Shown one piece after another: positions 25,405 to 33,755 of a DNA stretch of 64,000 nt. Source of the DNA: Streptomyces sp. NBC_01335 (GTDB lineage: Bacteria > Actinomycetota > Actinomycetes > Streptomycetales > Streptomycetaceae); contig NZ_CP108370.1 of NCBI RefSeq assembly GCF_035953295.1, positions 1,984,001 to 2,048,000 of the forward strand. Direction: 5' to 3'. Position 1 is the first letter of the stretch; every line of letters begins with the position of its first letter. Below the pieces are notes generated by a model that worked only from the letters and a program-made list of their open reading frames with translations, made no database searches and was not told the DNA's origin. The translations under genes and the position numbers were made by a program.

Positions 25405-25815
25405 ATGCAGGCGACCGCCACGGTCCTGGTCTACAGCGACGACGCCAACGTCCGCGAGCAGGTGAAGCTCGCCACCGGGCGACGGCCCGCGGCCGACGTC
25501 CCCGAGGTGCGGTTCCTGGAGTGCGCGACGCTGCCCGCCGTGCTCTCCGCGCTGGACGCCGGCGGTGTCGACGTCTGCGTGCTGGACGGCGAGACGGCGC
25601 CGGTGGGCGGCATGGGCGTGTGCCGGCAGATCAAGGACGAGGTCTTCCACTGCCCGCCGGTGCTGCTGCTGATCGGGCGCCCCCAGGACGCCTGGCTGGC
25701 CACCTGGAGCCGCGCGGACGCCGCGGTGACCCTTCCGGTGGACCCGGTCGAGTTCGCGGACGCCCTGGCTGCCCTGGTGCGCGGGCGGCTCCAGGTGGCG
25801 GCCAAGGCCTCCTGA
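25405..25815 (+). CDS. Receiver-domain-like single-domain protein
   Basis: 136 residues with GGAGG before the ATG. It has the response-regulator receiver plan: VLVYSDDANVREQV (acidic pair D12-D13), DVCVLDG with the phosphoacceptor-position D61, then ADAAVTLPVDPVEFADAL where the conserved Lys of the K-P motif is replaced by Leu. There is no output domain. The loss of Lys suggests an atypical or pseudo-receiver. It lies between the two halves of the respiratory cluster, divergent from ctaE. Role unknown. Confidence 0.82.
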   Translation: MQATATVLVYSDDANVREQVKLATGRRPAADVPEVRFLECATLPAVLSALDAGGVDVCVLDGETAPVGGMGVCRQIKDEVFHCPPVLLLIGRPQDAWLATWSRADAAVTLPVDPVEFADALAALVRGRLQVAAKAS

Positions 25816-25872
25816 GGCCGCCCGCACACCAGGGCCGCACGGTCGTACCGAGAGGCGGCGCACCCCCCGGCG

Positions 25873-27138
25873 TCAGACCTGGGGGCGCAGTCGCGCCGCC
25901 AGAGCCGATGTCCGGGGGTGCGCTGCGGCCCCGGGCGTGGCGTTCGTCAGGGCGCTGCCCTTCTGCCAGGCCTCCCAGGAGACGTTCCAGTCCCCGAACC
26001 CGTTGTCGAAGGGGGTCATGGTCTCCCCCTCGCTGCCGACGACCTTGACGACGTCGCCCTCGCGCACGGTGTCGAAGAACCATTCGGCGTTCTCCGTGCT
26101 CATCCCGGTGCAGCCGTGGCTGACGTTGGCGCTGCCCTGGGACCCGACGGACCACGGCGCGGCGTGCACGTACTCGCCGCTCCACGTCACCCGGGTGGCC
26201 CAGTAGACGGGCAGGTCGTACGACTCCGAGGAGCCCTCCGCGATGCCGACGGTCTCCCCGCGCATCCGGACGAACGCCTCCTTGCCGAGCACGACCTTGA
26301 CGCCGTTGCGGGTGGAGAAGCCGGGCTTTCCGGTGGTGACCGGAATGGTGTTGATCACTTCTCCGTTGCGGAGCACGGTCATCTCGTGCTCGGAGGCGTC
26401 GGTGATGGCCTCGATCCGGTCGCCGATGCTCAGGCGCAGCGGCTTGACCTCGGCGCCGTAGAGGGCGTTGGTCACCTTGATGCCCTTGAAGTTGCTGCTC
26501 GCTTCGACGGCCGCGCCGGCGGGCCAGTAGGCCTGGGGCCGGTAGTGCAGGATCTTGTCGTCCACCCAGTACCAGGAGCCGGTCACGGCGGGCGTGGAGC
26601 GGACCTTGAGGGCGCGCTCGACGGTGGCCCTGGCGGCCTTGTCGGTGACCGGAGCGCTGAGTTCCGCCGTGATGGGCTGTCCGACCCCGTACGTGCCCGC
26701 CTGCGGGCCGAAGGAGACGCTCAGGAGCTTCTTCGGGGAGGTGGTCTCGAAGGTGAGGGAACGGCGGCCGGGGGCGCCGTCCTCGTCCTCGGTGGTGACC
26801 CTCACCTCGTACCGCGCGCCGGCGGCGAGCGGGGCGGTGGAGTGCCAGCGTTTCCCGTCGGCGGCGAGTTCGCCGGCCAGACGGCGGCCGGTGCTGTCCG
26901 CGGCCGTCACATCGGTGATGCGTCCTTCGTCACCCTTGACGGTGACTTCCAGGGGCTTGTCGGGATCGGCCTTCCCGTTCGGGGCATGGCCGTTGAAGGA
27001 GACCTGGTCGGCCGCGTCGAACGGCTTGGCCGAGAGCGGGTGACCATCGGGCTCTCCACAGGCGGTCGCACCGGCGACCAGGGTCACGACCAGCAGGGAG
27101 CAACTCACTACGGAGCGGGTGCGCGGCGTGTCGTTCAT
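25873..27138 (-). CDS. L,D-transpeptidase lipoprotein with two Ig-like domains
   Basis: 421 residues: signal peptide with lipobox VAGATAC, two bacterial Ig-like domains (about 45-250) and a YkuD catalytic domain (about 255-385). The active-site motif is SHGCTGMS with Cys 343 and His 341; VYWATRVTWSGEYVHAAPW is the conserved substrate loop. It forms 3-3 peptide crosslinks in peptidoglycan outside the membrane, like mycobacterial LdtMt2. ATG at 27138. Confidence 0.94.
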   Translation of the reverse strand: MNDTPRTRSVVSCSLLVVTLVAGATACGEPDGHPLSAKPFDAADQVSFNGHAPNGKADPDKPLEVTVKGDEGRITDVTAADSTGRRLAGELAADGKRWHSTAPLAAGARYEVRVTTEDEDGAPGRRSLTFETTSPKKLLSVSFGPQAGTYGVGQPITAELSAPVTDKAARATVERALKVRSTPAVTGSWYWVDDKILHYRPQAYWPAGAAVEASSNFKGIKVTNALYGAEVKPLRLSIGDRIEAITDASEHEMTVLRNGEVINTIPVTTGKPGFSTRNGVKVVLGKEAFVRMRGETVGIAEGSSESYDLPVYWATRVTWSGEYVHAAPWSVGSQGSANVSHGCTGMSTENAEWFFDTVREGDVVKVVGSEGETMTPFDNGFGDWNVSWEAWQKGSALTNATPGAAAHPRTSALAARLRPQV

Positions 27139-27189
27139 GAACCCACGCTAAGAAGATTCATCCGATCCAGCGCGTTCTATGACTGCAAA

Positions 27190-27232
27190 CGAGGGGCCCG
27201 GACCGCTCTTGCCGAGCAGTTCGGGCCCCTCG
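27190..27232 (-). terminator. Terminator of the ctaCDF operon
   Basis: CGAGGGGCCCG (27190-27200) pairs with CGGGCCCCTCG (27222-27232), with a small inner CTC/GAG helix. It separates ctaF from the L,D-transpeptidase gene, whose promoter must lie near 27140-27190. Confidence 0.85.
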
Positions 27233-27246
27233 CGAGGTGTTACTGG

Positions 27247-27288
27247 TAATGCGGTGTCACCCGGTGGGTGTCACGGGGCGGGTGTCAC
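27247..27288. repeat. 14-bp tandem repeats spanning the ctaF stop
   Basis: GGTGTCAC recurs at 27253-27260, 27267-27274 and 27281-27288 with an exact 14-bp period; units two and three are CCGGTGGGTGTCAC and GGGGCGGGTGTCAC. The last copy contains the ctaF stop (27285-27287). Confidence 0.8.
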
Positions 27289-27683
27289 TGGGTGCGGTTC
27301 TCACCGCGGTAGTACTCGAACACCCAGCCGAAGAGACCGATGGCGAGCATCGGCGCCGAGAAGTACGCCAGCCACCAGCCGAAGGCGATGCTCATGAAGA
27401 GCAGCGCGCCGCCGATCGCCAGGGAGAGCGGCTGCCAGCTGTGCGGGGAGAAGAACCCCACGTCGCCGGCCTCGTCGGCCACGTCGGCTTCCTTGTTGTC
27501 CTGGGCCATCTGGTCGACCCTGTTGGCCGTGAAGGCCAGGTAGAAGCCGATCATGATGGACAGCCCGAAGGCCAGGACGAGGGCGGTGGTACCGACCGGC
27601 TCCTTCGACCACACGCCGTACGTGATGGCCATGATCAGGATGAAGACGCTCAGCCAGATGAACAGCTTGCCCTGGATCTTCAC
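27285..27683 (-). CDS. ctaF: Cytochrome c oxidase subunit IV
   Basis: 132 residues with four membrane segments ([74 protein letters not shown]). This is the actinobacteria-specific CtaF subunit of the aa3 oxidase. GTG 27683 overlaps the ctaD stop by 4 bp. Confidence 0.95.
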   Translation of the reverse strand: MKIQGKLFIWLSVFILIMAITYGVWSKEPVGTTALVLAFGLSIMIGFYLAFTANRVDQMAQDNKEADVADEAGDVGFFSPHSWQPLSLAIGGALLFMSIAFGWWLAYFSAPMLAIGLFGWVFEYYRGENRTQ

Positions 27684-29413
27684 TTGCCTGCCTCCTTACC
27701 ACCGGCGAGAACCTTGTCCTCGGAGTGGTGACCGAGCTGCTCCAGCGCGGCGATCTCCGGGTGGTGCAGGTCGAACGCCGGGGATTCGGAACGGATCCGC
27801 GGCAGGGTGATGAAGTTGTGGCGCGGGGGCGGGCACGAGGTGGCCCACTCCAGCGAACGGCCGTAGCCCCACGGGTCGTCGACCTCGATCTTCTTGCCGT
27901 ACTTGGCGGTCTTCCACACGTTGTAGAAGAACGGCAGGATCGACAGGCCGAGGAGGAACGAGGAGATCGTGGAGATCGTGTTCAGCGCGGTGAAGCCGTC
28001 GGCCGCGAGGTAGTCCGCGTAGCGACGCGGCATGCCCTCGGCACCGAGCCAGTGCTGCACCAGGAACGTGCCGTGGAAGCCCACGAACAGCGTCCAGAAC
28101 GTGATCTTGCCGAGCCGCTCGTCCAGCATCTTGCCGGTGAACTTCGGCCACCAGAAGTGGAATCCGGCGAACATCGCGAACACCACGGTGCCGAAGACGA
28201 CGTAGTGGAAGTGCGCGACGACGAAGTACGAGTCCGAGACGTGGAAGTCCAGCGGCGGCGAGGCCAGCAGGACACCGGTCAGACCACCGAAGAGGAAGGT
28301 GATCAGGAAGCCGACCGACCAGAGCATCGGCGTCTCGAAGGACAACGAGCCCTTCCACATCGTGCCGATCCAGTTGAAGAACTTCACACCGGTCGGTACC
28401 GCGATGAGGAACGTCATGAAGGAGAAGAACGGCAGGAGCACGCCGCCCGTCACGTACATGTGGTGCGCCCACACCGTCACGGAGAGACCCGCGATGGCGA
28501 TGGTGGCCGCGATCAGACCGATGTAGCCGAAGATCGGCTTGCGGCTGAATACCGGGATCACTTCGGAAATGATTCCGAAGAATGGTAGCGCGATGATGTA
28601 CACCTCTGGGTGTCCGAAGAACCAGAAGAGGTGTTGCCAGAGCAATGCGCCGCCATTGGCCGCGTCGAATACGTGGGCCCCGAATTTTCGGTCCGCTTCC
28701 AACGCGAAGAGCGCGGCGGCGAGGACCGGGAAGGCCAGCAGGACCAGAACGGCCGTCAGCAGGACGTTCCACACGAAGATCGGCATCCGGAACATCGTCA
28801 TGCCGGGCGCGCGCATGCAGATGATCGTGGTGATGAAGTTGACCGCGCCGAGGATCGTGCCGAAGCCGGAGAAGGCCAGACCCATGATCCACATGTCGGC
28901 ACCGACACCCGGCGAGCGGACCGCGTCCGACAGCGGGGAGTAGGCGAACCAACCGAAGTCGGCGGCGCCCTGCGGGGTGAGGAAGCCTCCCACCGCGATG
29001 AGCGAGCCGAAGAGGTACAGCCAGTACGCGAACATGTTCAGCCGCGGGAACGCCACGTCGGGCGCACCGATCTGCAGCGGCATGATCCAGTTGGTGAAAC
29101 CGGCGAACAGCGGCGTCGCGAACATCAGCAGCATGATCGTGCCGTGCATCGTGAACGCCTGGTTGAACTGCTCGTTCGACATGATCTGCGTACCCGGACG
29201 GGCCAGCTCGGCGCGCATGAAGAGCGCCATCAGGCCACCGATGCAGAAGAACGCGAACGAAGTGACCAGGTACATCGTGCCGATCGTCTTGTGGTCAGTG
29301 GTGGTCAGCCACTTGATGACGACGTTTCCCGGCTGCTTGCGCCGTACCGGCAGTTCGTCCTCGTACGAGTCGTCTGCCGCCGCGGCACCCTGGGGTTCGT
29401 TGAGGATGCTCAC
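27680..29413 (-). CDS. ctaD: Cytochrome c oxidase subunit I
   Basis: 577 residues with twelve membrane helices. It contains heme a and the heme a3-CuB site where O2 is reduced. [27 protein letters not shown] (CuB His and cross-linked Tyr), AHHMYVTGG (two CuB His) and [15 protein letters not shown] (heme His ligands) are all intact. GTG start at 29413 overlaps the ctaC stop by 4 bp. Confidence 0.98.
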   Translation of the reverse strand: MSILNEPQGAAAADDSYEDELPVRRKQPGNVVIKWLTTTDHKTIGTMYLVTSFAFFCIGGLMALFMRAELARPGTQIMSNEQFNQAFTMHGTIMLLMFATPLFAGFTNWIMPLQIGAPDVAFPRLNMFAYWLYLFGSLIAVGGFLTPQGAADFGWFAYSPLSDAVRSPGVGADMWIMGLAFSGFGTILGAVNFITTIICMRAPGMTMFRMPIFVWNVLLTAVLVLLAFPVLAAALFALEADRKFGAHVFDAANGGALLWQHLFWFFGHPEVYIIALPFFGIISEVIPVFSRKPIFGYIGLIAATIAIAGLSVTVWAHHMYVTGGVLLPFFSFMTFLIAVPTGVKFFNWIGTMWKGSLSFETPMLWSVGFLITFLFGGLTGVLLASPPLDFHVSDSYFVVAHFHYVVFGTVVFAMFAGFHFWWPKFTGKMLDERLGKITFWTLFVGFHGTFLVQHWLGAEGMPRRYADYLAADGFTALNTISTISSFLLGLSILPFFYNVWKTAKYGKKIEVDDPWGYGRSLEWATSCPPPRHNFITLPRIRSESPAFDLHHPEIAALEQLGHHSEDKVLAGGKEAGK

Positions 29414-30375
29414 AGTTTGTTGGTCTCCGCATTCCTGGCGGGGTCAGTCTGCTCGATGCCTGACGGCACGTAGCCGGTCTGCCCCTTCTCCGCCAGCTCC
29501 TTGAGGTGCTGCTGGTAACGCTCGGGAGAGACAACCTTGACGTTGAAGAGCATCCGGGAGTGGTCGGCGCCGCAGAGCTCCGCACACTTGCCCAAGAAGG
29601 TGCCCTCCTTGTTCGGCGTGACCTCGAACGCGTTGGTGTGGCCCGGGATGACGTCCTGCTTCATGAGGAACGGCACCACCCAGAAGGAGTGGATGACGTC
29701 ACGTGAAGTGAGGATGAAGCGGACCTTCTCGCCCTTCGGCAGCCACAGGGTCGGACCCGGGTTGCCGGTCTGGGGGTTGCGCGTGCCCGGGATTCCCGCG
29801 TCGTAGACGCCGCCGGCGCCCTTCGGGAAGTCCGCGATGAAGCGGTCGGGGATCGAGGAGAGCTCCTCGGGCGTCTTGGTGGTGGCCGGCGAGCCGTCCA
29901 CGTCCTCGACGTAGTTGAACGCCCAGCTCCACTGGTAGCCGACCACGTTGATGTTGTGGACGGGCTTCGTGGAGAGGGTGAGGAGCTTCGATTCATCGCG
30001 CGCGGTGAAGTAGAAGAGCACCGAGACGATGATCAGGGGGACCACTGTGTACAGCGCCTCGATGGGCATGTTGTACCTGGTCTGCGGAGGAACCTCGACC
30101 TTGGTCCGGCTACGCCGGTGGAAGAAGGCACTCCAGAGGATCAGCCCCCAGACAAGGACACCCGTGGCGAGCGCTGCCGCCCACGAGCCCTGCCAGAGGG
30201 AGAGGATCCGAGGGGCCTCTTCCGTTACCGGGGTAGGCATACCAAGGCGAGGGAAATCCTGCCAGTTGTACGAACAACCGGAGGCCGTCGCCAGGACCAG
30301 GCCCGCAGTCAGCACCTGCGGCAGCTTCCGCCGCATCGGGCGCCGCGACGAGCGGTCGGAGCCGTTGGGACTCAC
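29410..30375 (-). CDS. ctaC: Cytochrome c oxidase subunit II
   Basis: 321 residues: lipoprotein-type signal (LVLATASGC), two membrane helices and a periplasmic-side cupredoxin domain. The dinuclear CuA site is [12 protein letters not shown] (C264, C268, H272, M275) plus the earlier His of DVIHSFWV. It takes electrons from QcrC. GTG 30375 has GGGAAGG upstream; an internal ATG at 30336 is a weaker alternative. First gene of ctaCDF. Confidence 0.97.
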   Translation of the reverse strand: MSPNGSDRSSRRPMRRKLPQVLTAGLVLATASGCSYNWQDFPRLGMPTPVTEEAPRILSLWQGSWAAALATGVLVWGLILWSAFFHRRSRTKVEVPPQTRYNMPIEALYTVVPLIIVSVLFYFTARDESKLLTLSTKPVHNINVVGYQWSWAFNYVEDVDGSPATTKTPEELSSIPDRFIADFPKGAGGVYDAGIPGTRNPQTGNPGPTLWLPKGEKVRFILTSRDVIHSFWVVPFLMKQDVIPGHTNAFEVTPNKEGTFLGKCAELCGADHSRMLFNVKVVSPERYQQHLKELAEKGQTGYVPSGIEQTDPARNAETNKL

Positions 30376-30456
30376 GTAGCGCCTTCCCGAGAGTCTCGCC
30401 CGCTACGGTCGGCGCGCCCGTATGTCTCTGGTCGGTCGCCGCCCTGTCGCGGGCAG

Positions 30457-30485
30457 GGGTTTGGATGTTTATGCGGACCAAACCC
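30457..30485. promoter_or_regulatory. Inverted repeat in the ctaC promoter region
   Basis: GGGTTTGG (30457-30464) and CCAAACCC (30478-30485) are exact complements with a 13-bp AT-richer spacer, 82 bp before ctaC. A candidate operator. Confidence 0.4.
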
Positions 30486-30646
30486 TACTGGACGCTATTT
30501 GGGGTCGCGCGGGGAGGGTGCCCAACGCGCCGTCCGACACCCCGAAGGGGTGGAATCCCGGCTTCCGGGCGTCATCTGACGTTCCTTCTCCTGCTTCGCG
30601 GGCGGCCGCGGCCGGTGGCGGCCGGCCCCCGGGCTAGCGTGGCGGG

Positions 30647-32092
30647 GTGCCCTACTTCGACGCCGCCTCCTCCGCGCCCCTGCATCCCGTGGCCCGTCAG
30701 GCCCTGATGGCCTCCCTGGACGAGGGCTGGGCCGATCCCGCCCGGCTCTACCGGGAGGGACGGCGGGCCCGGATGCTGCTGGACGCCGCCCGCGAGGCGG
30801 CGGCGGAAGCGGTCGGCTGCCGTCCCGACGAGCTCGTTTTCACCCCATCGGGGACGGCCGCGGTGCACGCGGGAATTGCCGGAGCTCTTTCGGGCCGTCG
30901 GCGTGTCGGCCGTCATCTGGTCGCCTCGGCGGTCGAACACTCGTCGGTATTGCATGCCGCGGCCGCACACGAGGCGGCCGGCGGGTCCTTCGCCGAGGTG
31001 CCGGTGGAACGGACCGGAGCGGTGGATTCCGCCGTGTTCGGCGCCTCCCTGCGCGCGGACACCGCGCTCGCCTGCCTCCAGTCCGCCAACCACGAGGTGG
31101 GCACCGAGCAGCCGGTGGCGTCCGTCGCCGCACACTGCCGGGAGGCGGGGGTCCCGCTGCTGGTGGACGCGGCGCAGTCGCTGGGGTGGGGGCCGGTCGC
31201 GGACGGCTGGTCGCTGCTGACGGCGAGCGCCCACAAGTGGGGCGGCCCGGCGGGCGTCGGGCTGCTGGCGGTGCGCAAGGGAGTCAGGTTCGCGCCCCTG
31301 GGCCCGGCCGACGAGCGGGAGTCGGGGCGGTCGGCCGGCTTCGAGAACCTGCCGGCGATCGTGGCCGCCGCCGCCTCGCTGCGCGCGGTGCGCGCCGAGG
31401 CGGACGCGGAGGCGGCGCGGCTGCGGGCTCTGGTCGACCTGGTCCGCGCGCGGGTGGCGGCCGGGGTGCCGGACGTGGAGGTGGTGGGCGATCCGGAGCG
31501 GCGCCTGCCGCACGTCGTCACCTTCTCCTGCCTCTACGTCGACGGAGAGACCCTGTTGCACGAGCTGGACCGGGCCGGTTTCTCCGTATCGTCCGGTTCG
31601 TCCTGCACCAGCAGCACGCTGACGCCCAGCCATGTGCTCAAGGCGATGGGGGTGCTCTCGGAGGGGAACGTCCGGGTGTCGCTGCCGGCGGGCACCGCCG
31701 CATCGGACGTGGAGCGGTTCCTCGACGTACTGCCCGGGGTGGTCGCCGGGGTACGGGAGCGCCTCGGGGTCCCGGTGTCCGACCGTGTCTCCGGGGGCGC
31801 CGGGGCCGTCGGGGGTGCCGGGGCCGTCGGGGGTGCCGGGGCCGTCCGGGGTGCCGTCGCGCCGGCCGCGTCGCTGGTGGTGGACGCGCTGGGCCGGCGC
31901 TGCCCGATCCCGGTGATCGAGCTCGCCAAGGTGATCGGGGACGTCCCGGTGGGCGGCACGGTGACGGTGCTCGCCGACGACGAGGCGGCCCGGCTGGACA
32001 TCCCGGCCTGGTGCGAGATGCGGGAGCAGGAGTACGTGGGCGAGCGGCCCGCGGAGCGCGGCGCGGCGTACGTGGTCCGCCGGCTGGGCTGA
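30647..32092 (+). CDS. Cysteine desulfurase fused to a TusA-like sulfur carrier domain
   Basis: 481 residues. Residues 1-375 are an IscS/NifS-type desulfurase: EHSSVLHAA (His), LLVDAAQSLGWGP (Asp/Gln), TASAHKWGGPAG (PLP Lys, about 196) and SSGSSCTSSTL (mobile catalytic Cys, about 319). A Gly/Ala/Val linker encoded by three 18-bp repeats follows. Residues ~405-481 are a TusA/SirA domain with RRCPIPVIELAK (persulfide-accepting Cys, about 417). It should pass sulfur from cysteine to its own carrier domain. GTG start at 30647; divergent from ctaC. Confidence 0.92.
   Translation: MPYFDAASSAPLHPVARQALMASLDEGWADPARLYREGRRARMLLDAAREAAAEAVGCRPDELVFTPSGTAAVHAGIAGALSGRRRVGRHLVASAVEHSSVLHAAAAHEAAGGSFAEVPVERTGAVDSAVFGASLRADTALACLQSANHEVGTEQPVASVAAHCREAGVPLLVDAAQSLGWGPVADGWSLLTASAHKWGGPAGVGLLAVRKGVRFAPLGPADERESGRSAGFENLPAIVAAAASLRAVRAEADAEAARLRALVDLVRARVAAGVPDVEVVGDPERRLPHVVTFSCLYVDGETLLHELDRAGFSVSSGSSCTSSTLTPSHVLKAMGVLSEGNVRVSLPAGTAASDVERFLDVLPGVVAGVRERLGVPVSDRVSGGAGAVGGAGAVGGAGAVRGAVAPAASLVVDALGRRCPIPVIELAKVIGDVPVGGTVTVLADDEAARLDIPAWCEMREQEYVGERPAERGAAYVVRRLG
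31793..31846. repeat. Three 18-bp tandem repeats encoding the interdomain linker
   Basis: Units at 31793-31810, 31811-31828 and 31829-31846, e.g. GGGGGTGCCGGGGCCGTC, in frame, encoding repeats of GGAGAV. Copy number could vary between strains without a frameshift. Confidence 0.9.
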
Positions 32093-32147
32093 GGGTCTCC
32101 CCGTACGGTCCGGGTCCGGCCGGACCGTACGAGGAGCCCGCGGCGGA

Positions 32148-33122
32148 TCAGGCGAGGTGCGCGCGGACCTCGTCGGCGGCCTCGTGGCCGTACGCCTTGG
32201 CGAAGCGGTCCATGAAGCGGGAGCGGCGCAGGGTGTACTCCTGGGTGCCGACCGTCTCGATGACCAGGGTGGCGAGCATGCAGCCGACCTGGGCGGCGCG
32301 CTCCAGGCCGACGCCCCAGGCGAGGCCGGAGAGGAAGCCGGCGCGGAAGGCGTCGCCGACGCCGGTCGGGTCGGCCTTCGTCTCCTCGTCGGGGCAGCCG
32401 ACCTCGATGACCGGCTCGCCCACGCGCTCGATGCGCACGCCGCGGGCGCCGAGGGTGGTGATCCGGTGGCCGACCTTGGCCAGGATCTCCTCGTCGGTCC
32501 AGCCGGTCTTGGACTCGATGAGCCCCTTCTCGTACTCGTTGGAGAAGAGGTACGTGGCGCCCTCCAGCAGTATCCGGATCTCTTCGCCGTTCATCCGGGC
32601 GATCTGCTGGGAGAAGTCCGCGGCGAAGGGGATGCCCCGGCTGCGGCACTCCTCGGTGTGGCGGAGCATCGCCTCCGGGTCGTCGGCGCCGATGGAGACG
32701 AGGTCGAGGCCGCCGAGGCGCTCGGCGACGCTCTGCAGCTCGATCAGCCGGGCCTCGCTCATGGCGCCCGTGTAGAAGGAGCCGATCTGGTTGTGGTCGG
32801 CGTCCGTGGTGCAGACGAAGCGCGCGGTGTGCAGCACTTCGGAGATGCGGACCGATCCGGTGTCCACGCCGTGCCGGTCGAGCCAGGCGCGGTACTCGTC
32901 GAAGTCGGATCCGGCGGCGCCCACCAGGACGGGGGAGGTACCGAGCTGCCCCATGCCGAAGCAGATGTTGGCGGCGACCCCTCCCCGGCGCACGTCCAGG
33001 GCGTCGACCAGGAAGGAGAGCGAAACCGTGTGCAGCTGGTCGGCGACGAGCTGGTCGGCGAAGCGGCCGGGGAAGGTCATCAGATGGTCGGTGGCGATGG
33101 AGCCGGTGACTGCGATACGCAC
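32148..33122 (-). CDS. PfkB-family kinase, AdoK-like (adenosine/carbohydrate kinase)
   Basis: 324 residues of the ribokinase family. RRGGVAANICFGMGQLG is the N-terminal sugar-binding signature and DPTGVGDAFRAGFLSG is the C-terminal PfkB signature with catalytic Asp 257. Actinobacterial orthologues near ctaC (mycobacterial adoK, Rv2202c) phosphorylate adenosine; by position and length this is probably the same gene, though substrate is not proven from sequence. GTG 33122 with AGGAG upstream. Confidence 0.88.
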   Translation of the reverse strand: MRIAVTGSIATDHLMTFPGRFADQLVADQLHTVSLSFLVDALDVRRGGVAANICFGMGQLGTSPVLVGAAGSDFDEYRAWLDRHGVDTGSVRISEVLHTARFVCTTDADHNQIGSFYTGAMSEARLIELQSVAERLGGLDLVSIGADDPEAMLRHTEECRSRGIPFAADFSQQIARMNGEEIRILLEGATYLFSNEYEKGLIESKTGWTDEEILAKVGHRITTLGARGVRIERVGEPVIEVGCPDEETKADPTGVGDAFRAGFLSGLAWGVGLERAAQVGCMLATLVIETVGTQEYTLRRSRFMDRFAKAYGHEAADEVRAHLA

Positions 33123-33276
33123 GGGAGGCTGCTCCTGCGGGGGGCGGGGGGACGCGTGGGCGTTCCGGGACGGCGTGACACCTCACGCTACCCGTTTCCG
33201 CTCCAAGCACCGATGGGTTGAAACTACCCGATAGTAGGTCTTTCTACCCAGGGCCAGAGGTGCGTACGGTGCTGAT

Positions 33277-33474
33277 ATGCCCACACACAGCGTTGTGTCC
33301 GAGACCGAGACGAGCCTGGCCGATCTGAGGGGTGACTGCGTGCGGATGGCTCCGCACTGGGTCGTTCCGCCGAAGACTGCCACGCCGCCCGTCGCGCCGT
33401 CCCTGATTCACGGAGTCACGGTGCCGCCCGCCTCCGCGCGGCTGATCGAGGCGACGGAGGAGTACGGGGGCTGA
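33277..33474 (+). CDS. Small ORF of unknown function
   Basis: 65 residues from ATG at 33277, divergent from the kinase gene. It begins MPTHSVVSETETSLADLRGD and ends LIEATEEYGG, without membrane segment or Cys. No good ribosome site is seen. An inverted repeat (GTAG-GTCTTT-CTAC, about 33234-33247) sits in the promoter position. It may be a real small protein, but chance in high-GC DNA is not excluded. Confidence 0.4.
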   Translation: MPTHSVVSETETSLADLRGDCVRMAPHWVVPPKTATPPVAPSLIHGVTVPPASARLIEATEEYGG

Positions 33475-33530
33475 CGACCCCGCCCAGGGGGCCCACGACC
33501 GCGCTCCGGGGCCCCGCGAGCCCGGCCCGG

Positions 33531-33615
33531 CCGGAACGGCGGCTTCGCGGGTCCCGGGCCGGAACGGCGGCTTCGCGGGTCCCGGGCCCGAACGGCCGGC
33601 TTCACGGGCCCCGGG
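33531..33615. repeat. 28-bp tandem repeats between two genes
   Basis: Two identical 28-bp copies (33531-33558, 33559-33586), beginning CCGGAACGGCGGCTTCGCGG, followed by a degenerate 29-bp third copy (33587-33615) and a fragment. They lie in the 281-bp spacer before the anchored protein gene; nothing else was seen in that spacer. Confidence 0.9.
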
Positions 33616-33755
33616 CCCGAACTCCCCCTCCCGGGGAGGCGCTTGAGCCTCCGGGAGGGAACCGATCGCTGCTCCGCAACGTCACATTCCCGTCCCCCAC
33701 CCGGGGACGGGGCGGGAGCATCCGCCCCCGGAAGCGACGGCGAAGGAGCTCTCCG

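Noticed and set aside
30376..30646. Rex operator (TGTGAA-N-TTCACA) controlling ctaCDF
   Set aside because: No such site present; only the unrelated GGGTTTGG dyad.
33531..33615. CRISPR array
   Set aside because: Repeats are directly adjacent with no spacers and there are no cas genes.
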